From positions 62,001 through 126,000 of the forward strand of contig OAPG01000020.1 of assembly GCA_900208305.1 (NCBI GenBank): a stretch of DNA of 64,000 nucleotides. Direction: 5' to 3'. This stretch comes from Melanopsichium pennsylvanicum (lineage: Eukaryota; Basidiomycota; Ustilaginomycetes; Ustilaginales). How positions within the stretch are numbered: the stretch's first letter is position 1; the number at the start of each line of letters is the position of its first letter. Below the pieces are notes generated by a model, which was not told the origin of the DNA, searched no databases, and saw only the letters and a list, made by a program, of their open reading frames with translations. Below are positions 21,601 to 30,794 of this stretch, in pieces. A program made the translations under genes and the position numbers.

Positions 21601-22465
21601 GAATTCGGATGGCATGCGCTATATTCCATTTTGTTGGTACAAAACGCAGGGCAAGATCTGTTGTGAGTAAAGGGCCTCCTGTCCAAGTCAGTGTGGGCAA
21701 CCGCGATGAAAAGACCGGACCACATCCCGACTGTAGTTGAAATCTAGATAAAAGGTTTGTATTGCCTATAGGATTTTAGAAACCCGGCAAACGGGTAAAC
21801 CAAATCTTTCATCGCATGCTCAAAGCGTGCCCGGTAATGCTTTCAACCGCAAATCGGTTTACAATAGTTGTCGCTTGCTTTCATCTATGAATACTGCTTT
21901 TGATCTACAAGCAGAGCAGAAAATGCCTCAGCATCAAGACTTTCCAGGGCGTGTAATCCAATGTGAACCGAGTCCATTGCCCAAGTGCAGCAAGATGCGC
22001 CAGGAAGCCGCGTCATTTAAGCGACTCTGTTGGCTCTCCCGTCCATGATAGGTCTGTGGCCTGCCAATACAAACCGACGCCATCGCCTGTTCATAGATAG
22101 AAGAAATTCACGAAATTTTCACCTTGGTAGCAAGAACGCACGAATCAATTGCAGCCGAGGACGAATCGAGATTTATCATTTATATTATTATTGTTAATTT
22201 GTTGTATAAAAAGTTGAGGGTCCACTGAAATCAAGGTCCCGTAAAAGCTCGTTCCGAACCATGCGACGGATCGCAGCTTGAACCTTACTTGTTTCGCCAA
22301 AAAGGTTACACGCCTGATCCGCTTTCCCGACGATGCCCTCTTGTCAAATTCGCCTGTTTTGTAGAGCACTTCAAACCAACGACATCTATAACGTTCGCGC
22401 AATGCCAGCAGCCATTCGTCAAAGGCACCAAAAGTAGAGAAATGAAAAAGAGAATTTGATACCTC
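18688..22465. other. Long non-coding region upstream of the Zn2Cys6 gene
   Basis: 3.8 kb with no reading frame I would accept. The first 500 bp next to the TF are strongly pyrimidine-rich on the TF coding strand, which suggests a long 5' leader. Further out are A/T homopolymer tracts: a T run near 19551-19560, a degenerate (aaaata)n tract at about 19889-19930, and AT-rich patches near 21390-21430. No transposase, tRNA or rRNA signature is visible before the tRNA-Trp at 22478. Confidence 0.5.
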
Positions 22466-22470
22466 AAAAA
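22466..22470 (-). terminator. RNA polymerase III terminator of tRNA-Trp
   Basis: Reading the minus strand, TTTTT begins eight bases after the tRNA 3' end, as expected for Pol III termination. Confidence 0.8.
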
Positions 22471-22477
22471 GTACGAA

Positions 22478-22569
22478 TGACCCCAACCCGATTTGAACGG
22501 ATGACCTTCGGAAATTTCCTATCCGTAGAACGTCTGGAAGCCGACGCTCTACCGCTGAGCTATAGGGCC
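22478..22569 (-). tRNA. tRNA-Trp (anticodon CCA) with a 20-nt intron
   Basis: On the minus strand the cloverleaf reads: acceptor GGCCCTA pairing with TGGGGTC (with G-T pairs), D-arm GCTC-AGCGGTA-GAGC, anticodon loop with TT-CCA-G, an intron of about 20 nt after position 37, variable loop AGGTC, and T-arm ATCCG-TTCAAAT-CGGGT, discriminator A. The body closely resembles eukaryotic tRNA-Trp. Intron bases GGAA can pair with TTCC overlapping the anticodon, as in other intron-containing pre-tRNAs. The mature form would be 72 nt before CCA addition. Pair 31-39 would be a C-U mismatch, so the exact intron borders deserve checking. Confidence 0.86.
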
Positions 22570-22570
22570 A

Positions 22571-22870
22571 CATGTGTCAAACATCTGATTATATATACAT
22601 TATAAAGTCGTGCAGAATTGAATTAACTGTCTGTGCAACCCTGCAACAGCAAAGTGCGAAAAAAAGTTTGTCGAACTAAGCACTACAATTGCTCAACTAT
22701 ATCATCCAGGTACAATATTTTCACCCATCAGAGACTACAGCGGAAGGTAGAATGTAGAACGTAGGACCTGGCTAGATGACAAAGTGAGGCATGCACGGCT
22801 TTGAGCAGCACAAAAATGCGATTTGCTCGCCAAGAGGAGTATGCAACTTGTTCGCACTAAAGAGATTGTG
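22571..22870. other. Spacer between tRNA-Trp and BTN1
   Basis: 300 bp, AT-rich next to the tRNA 5' end, as is usual for tRNA upstream regions; nothing else seen. Confidence 0.5.
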
Positions 22871-24580
22871 CTAAGCCTGTTTGCACAGGCTCCTACCATC
22901 CCTTACTTGTGCGTTGCACAACCCTACTTGGAGTGGCATACTGATGATGCTTGCCGCCAGAATGCCGAGACTGTCTCCGAATCCAACGCAGCCGATCCTG
23001 AACTCGTGTTCTTGAGCCTCTCTTGCGGTTGAATGTTCTCCATTCTCTTCATCCTCTCTCGAGTCCTGGTCGTGGTCTTCATCAAAGTGTTGACTTTCCC
23101 CATTTTCAGGCATACATTCATCACTCCCACTTGGTAGTGCAATGCCAGAATGTTCATCCCCTTCATCCACACCTATACTATAAAACACACTCACGTATGC
23201 AGCACCTCCCGCTAATCCTTCAATGCAGATCAACACAATCACCAGAGGACTTGCTATACTCTCCCTGAACCAAGCGTACAAGCTTTCACTCGTCAACAGC
23301 CCAAGCAATCCCGTCTGCAACACTGCCGGAAGCCACAGATACCTCTTTGGAATCGCGGGCAAATTAAACATCGAAATAGAGCTTCGAGAAAGAAAGACAA
23401 ACGTTTGGTATACTAGTTGGTATAGCGGGTAGTAGTCGGTGAGTTTCCGGATGATGAGGGATAAAAGTGGATGGTTGGATCGGGTTGGGAGTGCGTATAG
23501 TAGGGTTGGGGACACGCCCTGATTGATCGTGTATTCTGCAAAGTAAACAGTGACTAAGGGGAGAATATAGGGTAAGAGCATTGGGCGGAGGAGAGCCATC
23601 TTCTCTTCGAACGACAGTCGAATCTTGGGATCTGCTTTCAGGTCATTGTCCATGAGGGGTCTAGTCGTAGGTGATGATTGTTGTCGTTGATGGTCCTCTT
23701 CGTCGTCTGCCTCAGCGATCACGTCCACATCGTCAAGCAAGTCTCCATTCGCATCCTCCTCGGTCGAAATAGGTGCGTAGCCTGCAACATTCCCTTCAGC
23801 CAGACCGTTGAGCAAAGACTCGACCGAAGGGAGCACTGCTGAGTATACTAGGAACATGAATCCGGGCAAAACACTCAATATCCCCATACCCAATTTCACA
23901 CCAAGTGGCCTGACCACCCACCAAGCTCCCGCTCCAAACAGCCCTGCTGCCCCCGTACCACTGGCAAACCAGCCAACCGCATCACCTGCATAGTTGGTTC
24001 TCGCATGACGTATCATTGTTTCGCCTCTCTTTCTTCTTGCTTTAGGTGCATATCTCGTACTTAGCTGGAGAAAAGTCAGCTCGCCCAGACCTGAGCTGAA
24101 ACTCGCTAGGCATATTCCCACGAGTCTCATTCCAAGATCAGGAAAGAGTGAGACAAGTAACATACCGACAAAGCTGAGTGCTGCGCAAGACAGGACTCGT
24201 TTGGTATATCGAATCGCGCCTTTCAAGACATAGGGCCATACCGCTTTGGCAATGAGCGCAGGAAAGATGTTGGCAAACGAGACTAGTCCAGTCGGCACTC
24301 CGGTCGGAAGCAGTTCGAGCGCTGCAGTAAGGATCACTACGTAGAGCGAATTATTGAGAAGGCCGAAGAGGAAGAATGCGCTATTGAGGCCAACAGATGT
24401 TTGCTTGGTCGGCAAGGACGAGGGTGGGTGCCGAGCGGCTATTGTAGGGGTCATGGTACGAGTTGTGCTTCTAGATAATATGGGTGGTGTTGATGATGGT
24501 GTGTGGCTGTCATAGGGGTCAGATGGAGCAGCAATGTTGGCGTCGAATTGACGGAGGGGAATTGGTTCGACCGCGACCAT
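22871..24580 (-). CDS. BTN1: Battenin / CLN3 family vacuolar membrane protein
   Basis: 569 residues, intronless. After a hydrophilic N-terminus of about 65 residues come the family landmarks FFLFGLLNNSLYVVILTAALELLP, FANIFPALIAK, FVGMLLVSLFP and GICLASFSSGLGELTFLQLS, then about ten hydrophobic spans in all. A cytosolic acidic loop (ADDEEDHQRQQ) separates the two halves, VTVYFAEYTINQGVSPTLL opens the second half, and GGAAYVSVFYSIG and FGDSLGILAASIISMPL lie near the end. Yeast Btn1 and human CLN3 sit in the vacuole/lysosome and affect its pH and amino acid or phosphodiester export. Unusual here is a strongly acidic insertion of about 55 residues (ENGESQHFDEDHDQDSREDE) between the last two membrane segments. 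The ATG at 24578-24580 gives a normal cytosolic start. Confidence 0.93.
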   Translation of the reverse strand: MVAVEPIPLRQFDANIAAPSDPYDSHTPSSTPPILSRSTTRTMTPTIAARHPPSSLPTKQTSVGLNSAFFLFGLLNNSLYVVILTAALELLPTGVPTGLVSFANIFPALIAKAVWPYVLKGAIRYTKRVLSCAALSFVGMLLVSLFPDLGMRLVGICLASFSSGLGELTFLQLSTRYAPKARRKRGETMIRHARTNYAGDAVGWFASGTGAAGLFGAGAWWVVRPLGVKLGMGILSVLPGFMFLVYSAVLPSVESLLNGLAEGNVAGYAPISTEEDANGDLLDDVDVIAEADDEEDHQRQQSSPTTRPLMDNDLKADPKIRLSFEEKMALLRPMLLPYILPLVTVYFAEYTINQGVSPTLLYALPTRSNHPLLSLIIRKLTDYYPLYQLVYQTFVFLSRSSISMFNLPAIPKRYLWLPAVLQTGLLGLLTSESLYAWFRESIASPLVIVLICIEGLAGGAAYVSVFYSIGVDEGDEHSGIALPSGSDECMPENGESQHFDEDHDQDSREDEENGEHSTAREAQEHEFRIGCVGFGDSLGILAASIISMPLQVGLCNAQVRDGRSLCKQA

Positions 24581-25167
24581 GCATGTAAGCGTGCCGATGA
24601 GTCGACCCTACAGGAGGGTGCACTTTTGTTTCGGAATCGAAGACTAAGCTCGAGGAATGTAGGTGCAAGTTTCGAGCTTGAGTCGTAGCTTTGAATTCCG
24701 AAGATGCGGTGTTGTATGTCTTTCAGAGTTAGGTGGTGATGATTGTGAAGAGAGTGGCTGATGCGAAGAGGAACATGCAATACAGAGTACGTGTGAGAAA
24801 CGTGGCAAAATGCACGGTTGCTGAGAAATGTGCTCCACCCAAACACCATCTGTATCAATTTTTTGGTAAAACCTTTTTGTTTTCCTGCTCAATAATTTCT
24901 GGCTTTTGCCTCCCTTGACTATCGTCTTTTCGTCTGGACAGATACTGCCACGAAAAGAGGAGTCTTCGTAGCTTGCACATGCAAAGCGGACTGGTCGTGC
25001 TACACCGCAGCGACTGCATATTAGGGTAAGCGCATGTTGCAAAAGACCGTGACGAGTAGGAAAGTATGTAAGAGTGAGACGAACAATAGAGCAAAATGTG
25101 GTCGGACAAACCGAATACACCACACCGTCAAACATCCTATTATGGGGAGCGAGCGATCGCGAAGCGC
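24581..25167. other. Upstream region of BTN1
   Basis: About 590 bp between the BTN1 start and the VPS2 stop, both on the minus strand. Short frames only; no repeat or RNA gene seen. Confidence 0.5.
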
Positions 25168-25981
25168 TCAATCCCTTCGCAAGTTATCTAACCGAGCCTG
25201 TAGAGCATCTTCATCCTTACTTGTACCACCACCGCCTAATGTACCACCCGCACCCTCCCCAATCGCAACTCTTTGCTGTGGAGCGGCCTGTGGTGCTGAC
25301 AATGCGGCTGTTGGTGCCTCGCCCAACTGCTGACCTACACTCACGCCGATTTCGTCGAGGACCTCTTTGAGGATGTTGTCCGATTCTTCTTCCTCTCCCA
25401 CACCTTCATCCTCGTCGTCCATGGCTTCATCGACAGCTTCACCCATCATCTCGTCCTTCATGTCCATGGTTGCGGATTCGCGCTCGAAATCGCGCATGAT
25501 GCGTTGAATGGCGGGGAGGTTCATGCTTCGATTCATTGTGCCCATTGCCTATCGTATCCATAGTGCGAAGAGAAATGAAGAGTCGACCAGGGTCAGTCAA
25601 GCGCTGCTGGAAGTAAAAATGAAGATATTGGAATGCGAAGCGACTTACCCTTGTAGCTCCCTTCATAGCTTCAGCCATCTGCTGATTACTGCGCAACGTC
25701 TGGATGCGCAGCGAAACAGCTTGAAGTTGTGTCTTCATCTGATAGAATTTGTGGATGTGTCTACGTGTCCTGACCAGATCTTTTGCCATGACCTTGCAAG
25801 CAGGCATCTGGCCAGCACGAGCGCTCTTCTTGATGTCTTGGGTGAGCTTCTTCTCCTGCTGTTCGAGTTTGGTGCGTTCACGATCGAGTTCTCGTTGTGC
25901 TTTTTGCAGGGTCCGTTGGTGCTCTCTGAGTCGTTCTGCTGGCGTCTTGGACCTGCCAAACAGCGAGTGGACGATATTCAT
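25168..25981 (-). CDS. VPS2: ESCRT-III subunit Vps2 (CHMP2)
   Basis: Two exons, 25649-25981 and 25168-25548, with a 100-bp GT-AG intron in phase 0, encode 237 residues. The protein is collinear with CHMP2A/Vps2: a short amphipathic start (MNIVHSLFGRSKTPAERLRE), the basic helical hairpin (QKAQRELDRERTKLEQQEKKL, KKSARAGQMPACKVMAKDLVRTR), then after the junction AMGTMNRSMNLPAIQRIM, FERESATMDMKDEMM and an acidic region. The last residues (DALQARLDNLRRD) are the MIM1 motif that recruits the AAA-ATPase Vps4. Vps2 caps Snf7 filaments on endosomes for multivesicular body formation, and ESCRT-III also acts at the nuclear envelope. It lies tandem to BTN1 and divergent from MKK1. Confidence 0.96.
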
Positions 25982-26749
25982 TGTGAGAAAGAGAAGGCTC
26001 GATCGAGCTGCTTGGGGTATAGAATTCGAGCTGAGCCGAAGCCGTTGAGCTTGGGGCTGAGTTGGGACTGGCTTGGGTGATGGCGGTGTAGACTAGACTT
26101 TCGGGGGCGTGCCGATTGATGACTGTGCTGGTATAGGATGAAAGAAACGCAGTGTTAGAGATGATTCAAGACGTGGATGGGTCGATTGGCGGCTTTCCCT
26201 TAACTCTGCCTTGGCTACGCACATCAAAAGTGGAGTACTGCACGGTAAGCTCGACGCAAAAGAGCAACCAACACTGCACAAGGCACAGCGTCAGGGACCC
26301 TCTTTCTGGCTTGAGCGTGGCTGATTTTGGAATTTAGCAGCCGAATGTGCCCCACCAACGCTTTGTGCCGACCTCACACTTTGCAAAACTCGGAGGGCCA
26401 CGTTTAATGAGTTTGTGCGCTCTGTAACAATGCATATTGTGCTTCTGTGACCCATACCCTTTCGACATGCAACGAAATGCTCTCAACACCACATCCCCCT
26501 CACCATACCAACACTAGCGTCGAGTAGCTGAGACGTCTCTGGTAGACTTTGTCCCGCCAACGTTGCGCATCATACAGGCTGTACGGCCCTGCCAAGTTCG
26601 CCTCAATAAGTGCTCTGAAAACACGATCGATTGTCATCACCTATATGCCCTCACAAGCACAAGCATAGACTGCTACAAGCTCAACAAGCTTTTCTGCTCT
26701 CGGTACCTTCGCATACCCCTCAAAACACAATCACGAAAGCGTTGCAACC
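25982..26749. other. Divergent promoter region VPS2 / MKK1
   Basis: 768 bp between two genes transcribed outward. No RNA gene or repeat recognised. Confidence 0.5.
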
Positions 26750-28774
26750 ATGGCGTCCCTCATCCCACCCAAGAAGCCCCGCAAGCCGGGTATGCCCAAG
26801 CTCACCATCCCCGCCAGACCTTCATCCTCATCCTCGGCTCCAGGGGGTACAGTCCAACGCGAAGACGCCACTTTCGATGCATCAGCTCCCCGTTCCACTC
26901 TTCAGCACCTAGATCAGCAATCACAGCGACCGCAACCATCACTCATGATCCCACAGGCATCCTCTTCTTCGTCGTCCCTCGCTCACGGCTACCAAGATGA
27001 GGGCTACGATGACGGTCATCCTGGCGTCCCCAACTCCCTCGCTGCCACCATCTATCCTGACACTGTACCTCATCTCACAAATGCGCAGATGCAAAGCGCG
27101 CTCACGGATGACCTTCGGCGAGCCATCGGTGGCATGTCGATGGCCGACACCGAGGGTGAACGTCTCGATGCCAATGGTCTTCGAATCCCCGACAAAGGGG
27201 TTCAGAACTCTTCCAACGGATACTGGATGACCAGCGACTCTGCCAGCGGTAGTAACAGTGGTAATAGCCGCTCATCCAACAACGCTGACTCTGAAAACTC
27301 AGCACAGTCCCATCAAACCCGGGCGAGAACCGATTCCAGTGCATCCCGGGCCAGTACTTCTTGCGGACACGATGACGATCTTGTCCTAGCGGGCAACTTT
27401 GAGATCCTCTCGCGACTAGGCGAAGGAGCAAGTGGTGAAGTACACAAAGTGCGACATCGTCCAACAGGACTCATCATGGCCAAGAAGACCATCTCAACCT
27501 CACCCAACCCCGCCATTCATCGCCAGATTTTGAGGGAACTCGCTTTCAATCGCTCTTGTCACTCTGATTACATCGTCCGCTACTACGGAGCTTTCCTGGA
27601 AGACCAAGACACTTCTATCGCCATTTGCATGGAGTACGCCGAAGCTGGATCGCTAGATGCCATTTACAAGAAGGTCAAGAGTCGCAACGGCCGTACGGGC
27701 GAAAAGGTTCTGGGCAAGGTAGCAGAATGCGTGCTCAAGGGGCTGAGCTACCTTCACGAACGCAAAATCATCCATCGAGACATCAAACCAAGCAATATCG
27801 TTGTCACACGTGAAGGTCAGATCAAGCTGTGTGACTTTGGCGTTTCTGGAGAACTCATCAACTCGGTCGCTGGTACATTCACCGGTACGAGCTATTACAT
27901 GGCTCCCGAACGTATCAAAGGCCTGGCCTACACAATCACTTCTGACGTGTGGTCACTCGGCCTAACGATTCTAGAAGTCGCATCTAATCGCTTCCCCTTC
28001 CCTGCGGAAGGCGAGCCGCCCCTTGGGCCCATCGACCTCCTCTCGTATGTGGTGCACATGAAGGTGCCCGAGCTGCAAGACGACGACAAAGCTGGAGTCA
28101 AGTGGTCTCGAGCCCTACGCGATTTCATTGAGCGATGTCTGGAAAAGGAACCAACCAAGCGACCGGGGCCGGTAAAGATGATCAGCCATCCTTTCATTCG
28201 CAAGTCCGAAACACGGCAGCCTCAACCCGACATCGCCAAATTTGTGGCAGACGTGTATGGCTGGAGCTACCTGCCGAGCTCGATCGCCAATCAGCAGCTA
28301 AAGACGCCGACACAGGCGACTGCGTCGAGCGGAGGCGCACTGGGCAGGATCCCAAGTGTTCGGTCTGCACCTGTGGCCGCTGCAGCTGCGTTGTCAGCTG
28401 TAACTGGACAAGGCAATCAGCAACAGGATGGTTCGCCAGGTCTGACACCAGTTAGGACGGTGCAGAATGGCGCATCAATTGAGAATGTGCAACAGCAGCA
28501 GCAGTCACATCAAGGGCTAGAGTCTACTCGATTGCGAGCTTTACCCAAGATTTCGATGGTGGTTAATGCGGGTAGGTCACAAGAGAAAGACTTGAGAGAG
28601 ACGGCTGCGGCTCATACTGCGGCTGGAGGAGGAGCATCGTTGCCCGGAAGGCCGAGGTCTCATAGTCAACACCGAAGTCAAGAGGAGAGGCTTGCAGCCA
28701 AGATGCGTGAGGCTGACGTTGGATTAGTGGGAAGCCCGACGACAACGACTGACGATGAAGGTGGGCTCGCTTGA
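26750..28774 (+). CDS. MKK1: MAP kinase kinase of the cell-wall integrity type (Mkk1/Mkk2/Pek1-like)
   Basis: 674 residues, intronless. A disordered Ser-rich N-terminus opens with KKPRKPGMPKLTI, a basic-hydrophobic patch of the kind MAPKKs use to dock their MAPK. The kinase domain spans about 215-490: glycine loop GEGASGEV (224-231), ATP lysine in MAKK (Lys246), HRD at 342-344 with DIKPSN, DFG at 362-364, and an activation loop SVAGTFTGTSYYMAPE with the dual sites Ser372 and Thr376. SVAGTFTGTS and the insert PPLGPIDLLSYVV are typical of the Mkk1/2-Pek1 branch rather than the pheromone (Ste7/Fuz7) or osmotic (Pbs2) branches. It should phosphorylate the Slt2/Mpk1-type MAPK. The C-terminal 180 residues are Gln/Ala/Ser-rich with no motif. 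Branch assignment is by motif memory. Confidence 0.92.
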   Translation: MASLIPPKKPRKPGMPKLTIPARPSSSSSAPGGTVQREDATFDASAPRSTLQHLDQQSQRPQPSLMIPQASSSSSSLAHGYQDEGYDDGHPGVPNSLAATIYPDTVPHLTNAQMQSALTDDLRRAIGGMSMADTEGERLDANGLRIPDKGVQNSSNGYWMTSDSASGSNSGNSRSSNNADSENSAQSHQTRARTDSSASRASTSCGHDDDLVLAGNFEILSRLGEGASGEVHKVRHRPTGLIMAKKTISTSPNPAIHRQILRELAFNRSCHSDYIVRYYGAFLEDQDTSIAICMEYAEAGSLDAIYKKVKSRNGRTGEKVLGKVAECVLKGLSYLHERKIIHRDIKPSNIVVTREGQIKLCDFGVSGELINSVAGTFTGTSYYMAPERIKGLAYTITSDVWSLGLTILEVASNRFPFPAEGEPPLGPIDLLSYVVHMKVPELQDDDKAGVKWSRALRDFIERCLEKEPTKRPGPVKMISHPFIRKSETRQPQPDIAKFVADVYGWSYLPSSIANQQLKTPTQATASSGGALGRIPSVRSAPVAAAAALSAVTGQGNQQQDGSPGLTPVRTVQNGASIENVQQQQQSHQGLESTRLRALPKISMVVNAGRSQEKDLRETAAAHTAAGGGASLPGRPRSHSQHRSQEERLAAKMREADVGLVGSPTTTTDDEGGLA

Positions 28775-29883
28775 GACTTGTTATTCTTATCATCAACCAT
28801 CATTCATCGCAAATCAGAGCATTAGTATGTACCGAATAAAAGCTGTGTAGGCTCTGGCGAAGACTTGCTTACAACCTGCGTCAAAGACAGACTTTGGGAG
28901 CTGGATGTGATCCAGTGGAGAGGATTTCAACGAAGACGTCTGATATGCTGTCAGCACCCGGCTGCTCGAATTTCGTGCTTGATCTACTCGCTCTGACAGA
29001 AAAAGAGAAAGAGAGAGAGTGTGTGTGGAAGGTGTGTATACTGTGGGCACAGGCTACATGAAGTGTGCGTAGCCGAGTGTGCGGAACTGTGGCTTTGGTG
29101 TGATTTTGCAGGTGTGATTTTGCAGGTGTGATTTTGATAGGAATTTGAATCGTCGGCGTGTGAAAAGCGGATGGAGCGCTGTTTTTCCGATGACGGATCC
29201 GAGCAGAACCCCACATTTTGCTTTATCCACTCTCTTTTTCATACGATACTAAGATGGGCATTGCTCACACTACTCTCTCTAACCATCTACATCTATCATT
29301 CTTCCATCAAACGGTTCTCGGCACGGCCCTCTGTCCTCTTCGCTGCGTTCTGCTGCTTTCGGTCAATGCGACACCAGCAGTTCATCTCATTCATTTGCAT
29401 GTCTAGACGATCCAGCTGTATCACAACTGCTCCACACGGACTCGGTATCCTCGCAATCTGAAGCAACTTCATATTTATTGGTCAAATCATCATCGCCAAC
29501 GGTATCAGGCACCCGTCTTGGACCCTCACACGCTCATCTCAGCGCCCACATGCTAATTTCATTCGTTGACGTTATAGTCTGACGATCCACACGGAGCACG
29601 TCCCAGCTAGCGCAGCCTCATCCACCTACCCAGCCTGAGTTCTCGTTCTCGATAAGAACTGCTGTGCTGCGCGGCACGGCTTCTTTTCAGCTCTGGCCCC
29701 GGTCTGACTATTGAAATTGTTCACAGCCCTTCCCAGGTCCAGCAAACACTCCGCCCAACGGAGGCTAGGCAGGCCGTCCAGAGACGTGATATCGACCCCT
29801 TCGACCATTGAATGTCGAATCAGCGAAACCCAAAACGCTAACGCAGACTCACATTGCGACCGGGCTCAACAACAAGCACAACC
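28775..29883. other. Intergenic region MKK1 / bHLH gene
   Basis: 1.1 kb; both genes point rightward. Contains the 14-bp tandem repeat listed separately and a long C/T/A-rich stretch that is probably the promoter and leader of the bHLH gene. No acceptable frame. Confidence 0.5.
29098..29137. repeat. Tandem 14-bp repeat, about 2.9 copies
   Basis: gtgtgattttgcag is repeated at 29098, 29112 and (partial, ending in tga) 29126. Confidence 0.9.
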
Positions 29884-30730
29884 ATGTCCTTTGCCATCCC
29901 TCATCCGCCATCGGCATCATCCGATTCAGGCTCCTCAGCATCCCTTACTCCCACCGCACACGGCTACAGTGGCACCGCATCGTTCACGGATCCATCCTCT
30001 TCCGCATCCTCGTCAGGTGCACCTGCATCTGGCTCACTCTTCAGTAGTGAGGAGACCAAGTTCATGAATGACTCACTCACATCTGCTGAATCGTTTGACC
30101 CTTTCACCATTGGAGCACCCGGCTTCAAAGTCCCATCTCTCCTACCGCCAAACATCGCATCCACTCACGACCATCTCGCTTCTTCCAACCAAGCCGGCTC
30201 AACCACATCGGCCTCCGTGGTTAATATGATGGAATCGAATGCCATTCTCGACATGTGCTCCAGAAGCCTTTCCGGCGAACAGCCTTACAGCACGTCTTCC
30301 CCAGGCAGTAGTGATGCATACGGCGTGAACCAGAGTCGCATCAATAGTTTCAACCTCTATGGTCGTGCCACACCACCAGCATCCGGCGGTGCTAGCAATC
30401 TCAACACTTGCTACATAGGCCACTTGCAGGACAGCTACGCGTACGCGCACCCAGCAGGCCGACACGCATCTTTTTCTGGCCCATCAAACACTATACCCAT
30501 GTCCCCCTTGGCCGCCGCCGCCGGATACGGAAAAAACAAGGCTTGGCAGATGGAGCAGCTTTCTTTCCTCGAAGCACAGGCCAGCCGCGGTCAACAACAG
30601 CAATTCAGTCGCCATCCAAACATGCACCAGGACCACAGAAGATCGAGTACGAGCGTCATCGGTCATCCCGCTCCCTACGACAATCTTTTCTTTCAAACTC
30701 CGCCACATCTCCAACAGCAGCAGCAGCAGC

Positions 30731-30794
<64 letters not shown>

